Origin: Desulfatitalea sp. UBA4791
Lineage (GTDB): Bacteria; Desulfobacterota; Desulfobacteria; Desulfobacterales; Desulfosarcinaceae
DNA: 29,096 nt
Assembly (NCBI GenBank): GCA_002402905.1
Contig: DHGT01000151.1
Coordinates: 1 to 29,096, forward strand
Direction: 5' to 3'
Part shown: positions 23,535 to 29,096 of the stretch, piece by piece
How positions within the stretch are numbered: the stretch's first letter is position 1
Layout: each line of letters opens with the position of its first letter
Notes under the pieces: generated by a model
The model's database searches: none
Told to the model about the DNA's origin: nothing
The model's input: only the letters and a program-made list of their open reading frames with translations
Translations under genes and position numbers: made by a program

Positions 23535-26082
23535 CCAGACCCCAGCGTTATTCCGTCGCCTTCCGGTCGCCGCAGTTCTGGAAGAACTCCAATCGACCTT
23601 GCAGCACCATTTGTCGGCCGTGCTCGTGGCACCGCCGGGGGCCGGCAAGACCACCGCCGTTCCGCTGGCCCTTTTGCCCGCGCCATGGCTCGCCGGCCGC
23701 CGAATACTGGTGTTGGCGCCTCGCCGTCTGGCGGCCCGGGCCGCGGCCGAACGCATGGCCGCCCTGCGTAACGAAGCGGTGGGCGAAACCGTGGGCTACC
23801 GCATCCGCATGGAGAGCCGGGTCGGCCCGCGCACCCGTATCGAGGTGGTCACCGAGGGGGTGCTGATCCGACGGCTGCAGTCCGATCCGGGGCTGGCCGA
23901 CGTGGGGCTGGTGATCTTCGACGAATTCCATGAGCGCAGCCTGGAGGCCGATTTGGGCCTGGCCCTGTGCCGCGAGGTTCAGGCCGCGTTCAATGAACAT
24001 CTGCGACTGCTGGTGATGTCGGCCACCCTGGACCCCTCGCCTGTGGCCACCCTGCTCGGCAATGCCCCGCTGATCCGCTGCGACGGCCGCGCGTTTCCAG
24101 TGGAGACCCACCATGTGCCGCCGCGCCCGACCCTGCCCATCGAACGCGCCGTGGCCGACACCATTCTTCGATCGGTTGCGGCTTGCGAGGGCAACATTCT
24201 TGTCTTTCTACCCGGCGCACCGGAAATCCGGCGGGTGGCCCGGCTGCTGGCCGATGCCGGCCTGCCCGAACAATGGGACGTGGCGCCCCTTTTCGGCAAC
24301 CTGACCCGCGCCGAGCAGGACGCCGCCATCACGCCGGCGCCGGCTGGTCGAAATAAGATCGTGCTGGCCACGGCCATCGCCGAAACCAGCCTGACCATCG
24401 AGCAGATCCGCGTGGTGGTGGACAGCGGCCTGCAGCGCGCGCCGCGTTTCGATCCCCGGAGCGGCATGACCCGGCTGGTCACCTTGCCGGTCTCCCAGGC
24501 ATCGGCCGACCAGCGCCGCGGAAGGGCCGGACGGCTCGGGCCGGGCATCTGCTACCGCCTGTGGAACGAGAGCACCCACGCCGCCCTCTCATCACACAAC
24601 CGTCCGGAAATATTGGACGTCGACTTGACCAACCTGGCCCTGGAGCTGGCGCTGTGGGGCGTGTCGTCTCCTGATGCACTGGGCTGGCTGGATCCCCCAC
24701 CGGCCGGCGTCTACGCCCAGGCCGTCTCCCTGCTGGGCGATCTGGGTGCGATCGACGAACAGGGACAAATTACTGAACATGGCCGCCGCATGGCCGATCT
24801 GCCCCTGCACCCGCGACTGGCCCACATGGTGTTATGCGCCCGGGACGCAGGTTGGGGCATTGCGGCCTGCCGGGTGGCCGCCCTGTTGAGCGAACGCGAT
24901 CCGCTCCATTTTTCGGGAACAGCGCGCGACACCGATTTGCGACTACGGCTGGACGCCCTGCACGCGGCTCAGACCCGCACGCCGTTTCATCTGTCCGACG
25001 GCCATGTGGATGGGAAGGCCATGGGGCGCGTGTTAAGCGTCGCCTCGCTGTTGCAGCGGCGGCTGGGGATCATCACCCGATCCACCGCACCGGGTGATCC
25101 AGGCCGCCTGCTGGCCTGGGCCTATCCGGACCGCATCGCCTCCCGGCGGGCCGAGGGCGTGGGGCGCTATCAACTGACCAGCGGCCACGGGGCCTACTTC
25201 GACCCGCCCGACCCCCTCATGGGTCACGATCTCCTGGTGATCGCCGAGTTGGACGGCGAGCGCCGCGATGCACGCATCTTCCTGGCGGCGGCCTATGACC
25301 GGGAGACGCTGATGTCCCAATTTCAAGATCGGTTGCAATGGCGGGAAACCATTGATTGGGACGACCAGCGCCAGGGCCTCATCGCCCGGCGCCGCCTGAT
25401 GCTCGGCGCCCTGGTCCTGCAGAGCGAACCCCTGGCCCGTCCAGACGCCCAGGCGCTGACCGCCGCCATGCTTGCCGCCATCCGGAAACTTGGCATCGGT
25501 GTGCTGCCCTGGACCCCGGCCGTGCGCACATGGCAGGCGCGCGTAGAGCTGCTGCGCCGTATCGAAACGGTAACCGCAGAAGAAGCGTGGCCCGATCTAT
25601 CTGATGCGGCCTTGATGGAGGACTTGGAAAAGTGGCTGGCACCCTATCTGAATGGCATCACAAACCTTAAAGACCTCGCACGCCTCGACCTTTCGGCGGT
25701 CCTGCACAGCCGGCTGACCTGGGAGCAGCGACAGCGCCTCGACGCGCTGGCCCCCACCCATATCGTGGTGCCCAGCGGCAAACGCCGGCCCATCGATTAC
25801 GGCAGCGATCCGCCGGTCCTGGCCGTGCGGCTGCAGGAGATGTTCGGCACCTCGGAAACCCCGGCCATCGCCAATGGCCGTTTGCCGCTCCAACTGCACC
25901 TGCTCTCGCCCGCCGGCCGGCCGGCACAGATTACCCGGGATCTCACCGGCTTCTGGCGCAGCAGCTATGCAGCCGTCAGAAAGGAGCTCAAGGGCCGCTA
26001 TCCCAAGCATCACTGGCCCGACGATCCGCTGAATGCCCGGCCCACGGATCGGGCTCGACCGCGAAAACGGCCCCAGGGATGA
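23524..26082 (+). CDS. hrpB: ATP-dependent RNA helicase HrpB
   Basis: DEAH-family helicase, 852 residues from the ATG at 23524 (MHSDQTPALFRRLPVAAVLE), close to the family's usual length of 810-840. Walker A APPGAGKTT near 36-44, DEFHERS at 133-139, MSATLD, a QRRGRAGRLGPG motif VI, and the HrpB-specific C-terminal domain ending DLTGFWRSSYAAVRKELKGR then YPKHHWPDDP. The DEAH box is DEFH, normal for HrpB. There is no good ribosome site before 23524; expression may rely on translation of the MT3 fragment that ends within it. Convergent with the histidine kinase gene. Confidence 0.93.
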   Translation: MHSDQTPALFRRLPVAAVLEELQSTLQHHLSAVLVAPPGAGKTTAVPLALLPAPWLAGRRILVLAPRRLAARAAAERMAALRNEAVGETVGYRIRMESRVGPRTRIEVVTEGVLIRRLQSDPGLADVGLVIFDEFHERSLEADLGLALCREVQAAFNEHLRLLVMSATLDPSPVATLLGNAPLIRCDGRAFPVETHHVPPRPTLPIERAVADTILRSVAACEGNILVFLPGAPEIRRVARLLADAGLPEQWDVAPLFGNLTRAEQDAAITPAPAGRNKIVLATAIAETSLTIEQIRVVVDSGLQRAPRFDPRSGMTRLVTLPVSQASADQRRGRAGRLGPGICYRLWNESTHAALSSHNRPEILDVDLTNLALELALWGVSSPDALGWLDPPPAGVYAQAVSLLGDLGAIDEQGQITEHGRRMADLPLHPRLAHMVLCARDAGWGIAACRVAALLSERDPLHFSGTARDTDLRLRLDALHAAQTRTPFHLSDGHVDGKAMGRVLSVASLLQRRLGIITRSTAPGDPGRLLAWAYPDRIASRRAEGVGRYQLTSGHGAYFDPPDPLMGHDLLVIAELDGERRDARIFLAAAYDRETLMSQFQDRLQWRETIDWDDQRQGLIARRRLMLGALVLQSEPLARPDAQALTAAMLAAIRKLGIGVLPWTPAVRTWQARVELLRRIETVTAEEAWPDLSDAALMEDLEKWLAPYLNGITNLKDLARLDLSAVLHSRLTWEQRQRLDALAPTHIVVPSGKRRPIDYGSDPPVLAVRLQEMFGTSETPAIANGRLPLQLHLLSPAGRPAQITRDLTGFWRSSYAAVRKELKGRYPKHHWPDDPLNARPTDRARPRKRPQG

Positions 26083-26166
26083 TCGCATAAAATGTCGGGA
26101 TTGGATTTCGAACCGGGATTGGACAGATGCCTGCGCTCCGGCGACCCAAAGAAGGGCTGCATGTCG

Positions 26167-28107
26167 CTATGCTTCCGTTCGGACCCCACTCTTTCCGGCA
26201 AACCGCCGCGGCACATGGACGCTGAAGGCTGTGCCCTTTCCCGGCGTTGAAGAGACCTCGATGCGGCCGCCATGCTTGAGGACCGCCTTTTCGGTGATAT
26301 AGAGGCCCAGGCCGGTGCCCCGCTGCCCCTTGGAAGAGTGAAAAAGATTGAACAGGTGTTTGAGCTGTTCTTCGGGAATGCCGCGGCCGTTGTCGCGGAT
26401 GTCGAAAACCACCTCATCTTCTCCTGAGCCGGCGATAAAATCGATTCGGTGATCTGGTTTCAGATCGTCTTCGATGCAGGCCTCCACCGCGTTTTCCAGC
26501 AGGTTGGACAGGGCCGAGCGCAACAGCCCTGGGTCGACCTGCATGTCCCCGTCGCATCCTTCGAAGTCGCAATGGAAGGCGATGGCCGCGCCGCGGATGT
26601 GGGTTTCGAAAACCGCGGCAATGTCTCCCACGAACTTTTGCACCTCCACCGTCTCGATCTCCAGGGGGCGCTCCTTGGCATCGTAGAGCACCCCGAAGAC
26701 CAGCTTGCGCAGCCGGTCGCCCATCATGCGGATCACATCCAGGCCCTCTTCGATGCGTCCGGGCGCGTTGCGGTAAAAGCCCTTGTCCACCAGGTAGAGC
26801 CCGGCGTCGAGGCCGGTGATGCACCCCTTCATGTCGTGACACACCGTGCTGAGCATCAGGCCCAGGGTGGCCATGTGGTCCTTCATCTGGCGAAACTGGG
26901 TGATGTCGGTGAGGATGGCCAGGACCTGCACCAGCTTGCCGCTGGCCGTCATGATCGGCGAGGTGTGGGCCATCACCGTGTAGTTGTGATGGTCCGGACC
27001 GGTGAGCGACATCTCGCCCTGGTGGGGCAATCCGTCTCCGAGGGTCAGGGAGATGGGATCGCGAAAGGCGGGGAACGCCGCGGGCCTGAAGGTATCGAAG
27101 AACTTCCGGCCGATCTGGTCGCCGAACAGCTCCTTGAACCGCCGGTTGGTGGCCGTAATGTTGTGGCGGCGATCCAGCACGACGACCTGCACCGGCACCG
27201 CGTCGAACAGCTTTTCGTAACGCTGCTGGGTGCTGCGCACCTGCTCGGCCAGTTGATCGATCTCCTGGGTGCCGGCAAAGACTTCCAGCACCAGGGCCAC
27301 TTCGCCGTCGTTGTCGTAAACCGGGGCCGTGTGGACGAGGACCGGAACCTTGGACCCGCTCTTGTACTGCACCAGGGCGCGGGTCGTCTCCACATTGCCG
27401 CTGCCCACCGTGCGGCCCACCGGACAGGCCTCACGGGTGGCGCGCTTGCCGACGTAGATCTCCCAGCTGTTGGCATAGAGCCGGTTGCCGAAGAACTTCA
27501 AGGAAGTCTCATTGGCCGCCAACACCCGGCAATCGGGGCTGTGGACAGAGACGAAGTAAGGCAGCTCGTTGAAGTATTTGACGCCGCCTTCCACCGTGGA
27601 AGCCACCTGGGCGATGAACGAAGACATCTTTTCGATGATCTGGCGCACCACCAGGAACCGTTCGTTGGCCACTTCGCGGGCCACGTTATCGCAGGTCCGG
27701 GCGCTGCGATCCTGGCCGCAGGTGTGTTTGACGTCGTGGATCAACCGTCTGATTTTTCGTGACCGTTGCAGGGCGATTTCCAGTGCCAGGGCATCGACGG
27801 GATGGCGGAGAAATTCATCCGCCCAATCCTTCAGGCGGTGCATGATTTCGGGCAGGCGGTCATCGGACGCCATGGCGAAAATCATCGCATCCGATGATAC
27901 GGACCGGATGTCCGCGGCGAGTCGAACCCCGCCCGGCAGGTCGGTGTTCACCAAGACGAAGGGTGGTTTGGACTGGTCGAACCGGTTCAGCGCCGATGGG
28001 ACGTCGGAATGAATGTCGACGGGATGCCCCCATCCGTCCAACACCGAACAGAGGGCGTTGGCGGCTGGCCCATCTGCATCGATCAGTAAAACGGTTTCCT
28101 TGTCCAT
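26167..28107 (-). CDS. PAS-domain sensor histidine kinase with N-terminal pseudo-receiver
   Basis: 646 residues from the ATG at 28107 (MDKETVLLIDADG). Layout: receiver-like domain 1-115, PAS 180-280, PAS 295-405, dimerisation/H-box at 415-440 (STVCHDMKGCI, His424), then HATPase with NLLENAVEAC (N box), DNGRGIPEEQ (G1) and GTGLGLYITEKAVLKHGG (G2). In the receiver the phospho-acceptor position holds Asn54 (VLVNTDLP) and the conserved Lys is His102, so it should not be phosphorylated. No transmembrane segment: a cytoplasmic sensor. The first PAS has a Cys (REACPVGR) near 228. No cognate regulator gene is adjacent. An upstream extension of the frame has no ribosome site. Confidence 0.9.
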   Translation of the reverse strand: MDKETVLLIDADGPAANALCSVLDGWGHPVDIHSDVPSALNRFDQSKPPFVLVNTDLPGGVRLAADIRSVSSDAMIFAMASDDRLPEIMHRLKDWADEFLRHPVDALALEIALQRSRKIRRLIHDVKHTCGQDRSARTCDNVAREVANERFLVVRQIIEKMSSFIAQVASTVEGGVKYFNELPYFVSVHSPDCRVLAANETSLKFFGNRLYANSWEIYVGKRATREACPVGRTVGSGNVETTRALVQYKSGSKVPVLVHTAPVYDNDGEVALVLEVFAGTQEIDQLAEQVRSTQQRYEKLFDAVPVQVVVLDRRHNITATNRRFKELFGDQIGRKFFDTFRPAAFPAFRDPISLTLGDGLPHQGEMSLTGPDHHNYTVMAHTSPIMTASGKLVQVLAILTDITQFRQMKDHMATLGLMLSTVCHDMKGCITGLDAGLYLVDKGFYRNAPGRIEEGLDVIRMMGDRLRKLVFGVLYDAKERPLEIETVEVQKFVGDIAAVFETHIRGAAIAFHCDFEGCDGDMQVDPGLLRSALSNLLENAVEACIEDDLKPDHRIDFIAGSGEDEVVFDIRDNGRGIPEEQLKHLFNLFHSSKGQRGTGLGLYITEKAVLKHGGRIEVSSTPGKGTAFSVHVPRRFAGKSGVRTEA

Positions 28108-28254
28108 TTCTGCCCCGGGTTCCGGCCGACCCCTCTGCATTCGGCCGGCAGGCGCAATTTCGCAATTTGAGTGGGTGAACCTGTCAGAAGTGGCCTGGCG
28201 TGTCAATATGCAATTGGTTCGAAAAAAAATCGGAATCGCCCCGCTGGAAGCGCT

Positions 28255-29096
28255 TCAAACCGGCTGCATGGGCCAGAAATAGTAGATCAGGGGTATGGCG
28301 ATGATGATGACCAGAAAGGACATCGGCAGGCCCAAGCGCCAGTAATCGCCGAAGCGGTATCCGCCGGGAGCCATGACCAGGGCATTGGACTGATGGCCCA
28401 CGGGGGTGAGAAAGGCGCACGAGGCGCCCACGGCCACGCTCATCAGCAGGGGGTCCACCGATATTTCCATGCCGCGCGCCAGGGTGATGGCGATGGGCGC
28501 CATGAGCACGGCGGCGGCGGCGTTGTTGACCACGTTGGAGAGCAGCATGGTGCCGCCCATGATCACGGCCAGGGTGGCCATGGGCGAAAGGTGGGCCGAC
28601 AGCAGAAGCAGTTGTTCGGCGATGAGTTGGGCCCCTCCGGTGCTCTCCAGGGCATGATATGTCTCGGCGAACTTCTTTTCCGATTCGGCCGAACCGATCA
28701 GGACCAGTTCGTCTCCGCGCTCCAGAACGATGGTCGGGTCCGGGTTGATCATCAGCTCGTCTTGCCTCTTGACAGCCACGATGCTGCAGCCGGTCGTCTC
28801 GCGTACCTGGATGTGAAGCAGGTCCATGTTTTCCAACTTGGGGGGCACGCCGACGCGAAACACATTGAGCCCCTCGGAGAGCATGAGCATCTGCTGGGGT
28901 TCGAGCAGGTTCATGATCGTGGTGGTCACCATGGAACTGAACGACATCACCAGATTGGCGCCGGCCCGGTGCAGGGTCTTGATGTTGCGGTCCAGGCTGG
29001 CGCGGCTGATAATCTGCACATCGGGACGCAGGCGACGGCAATAGATGGTCAGATAGATATTCAGATTGTCGTCGTGGGTGGTGATGATGATCGAAG
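28255..29096 (-). CDS. TrkA/KTN potassium-channel regulator fused to the C-terminal part of an SLC13 permease (partial)
   Basis: The frame is open to the right edge, so the start is outside the window. From 29094 it reads IIITTHDDNLNIYLTIYCRR, then LRPDVQIISRA, GANLVMSFSSM and a TrkA-C domain (VRETTGCSIVAVKRQDELMI, GDELVLIGSAESEKKF), as in TrkA-type K+ channel proteins, which normally end there. Instead, after AETYH (near 28655) it continues ALESTGGAQLIAEQLL, then LSNVVNNAAAAVLMAPIAIT and ASCAFLTPVGHQSNALVMAP and GGYRFGDYWRLGLP: the last membrane helices of an SLC13/DASS transporter. The N-terminal permease half is absent. Either a deletion fusion or an assembly join. Confidence 0.8.
   Translation of the reverse strand, partial: SIIITTHDDNLNIYLTIYCRRLRPDVQIISRASLDRNIKTLHRAGANLVMSFSSMVTTTIMNLLEPQQMLMLSEGLNVFRVGVPPKLENMDLLHIQVRETTGCSIVAVKRQDELMINPDPTIVLERGDELVLIGSAESEKKFAETYHALESTGGAQLIAEQLLLLSAHLSPMATLAVIMGGTMLLSNVVNNAAAAVLMAPIAITLARGMEISVDPLLMSVAVGASCAFLTPVGHQSNALVMAPGGYRFGDYWRLGLPMSFLVIIIAIPLIYYFWPMQPV

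Noticed and set aside
26449..27762. Rightward open frame (437 codons) opposite the histidine kinase
   Set aside because: Same reason: antisense of a gene with clear PAS, HisKA and HATPase motifs; no domain is seen in the translation.

Overview
The window is a GC-rich bacterial chromosome segment. Gene content and protein style suggest a Desulfobacterota (delta-proteobacterial, Desulfobacteraceae-like) anaerobe. This rests on an AlaC-type aminotransferase beside homoserine dehydrogenase and ThrH, an enhancer-dependent sigma-54 regulator, and a typical initiator tRNA; no marker gene fixes the genus.

Layout. (1) 1-6212, core metabolism: a 5' part of tsaD that stops matching its family near position 88, purM, then rightward a PLP aminotransferase, hom, thrH, a YbgC-like thioesterase and a DUF167 protein. 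hom and thrH together give O-phosphohomoserine for threonine. An 11-bp inverted repeat carrying a -35 box in each arm sits between purM and the aminotransferase gene. (2) 6252-15350, mobile DNA stacked on the initiator tRNA-fMet gene. A 47-bp copy of the tRNA 3' end recurs at 11967-12013, and a 12-bp copy plus a near-duplicate of the tRNA terminator recurs at 15289-15347. The first interval (about 5.7 kb) is a compact leftward element: tyrosine integrase, Cro-like and AlpA-like regulators, a Cys-rich protein, a winged-helix protein followed by iteron-like repeats, a zinc-ribbon protein and several small unknown proteins. Matching tandem GTACAAGGA repeats lie just inside both ends. The second interval (about 3.3 kb) is debris: a deleted serine recombinase joined to a truncated IS3-family element, followed by an apparently intact AT-richer hipBA module with a small ribbon-helix-helix-like gene upstream. 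(3) 15838-23534, a methylation module: a leftward sigma-54 activator with a non-phosphorylatable receiver, and divergently MT1-metK-adenosine kinase-ahcY-MT2 plus the first 48 codons of a third methyltransferase. SAM is made, used by dedicated methyltransferases, and SAH is broken down with adenosine removal, all in one apparent operon. The divergent gap holds a textbook -24/-12 promoter (17628-17643) and a perfect palindrome (17502-17518) as candidate enhancer site. (4) 23524-29096: hrpB, whose start overlaps the broken methyltransferase; a PAS histidine kinase with a degenerate receiver; and, running off the right edge, a hybrid reading frame joining a TrkA/KTN potassium-channel regulator to the C-terminal part of an SLC13 permease.

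The most interesting part is the self-contained methyl-cycle operon with its own sigma-54 control; the methylated substrate cannot be read from the sequence. Three junctions (tsaD near 88, MT3/hrpB near 23510, TrkA/SLC13 near 28655) show truncated genes joined to unrelated sequence. They are either real rearrangements or assembly joins.
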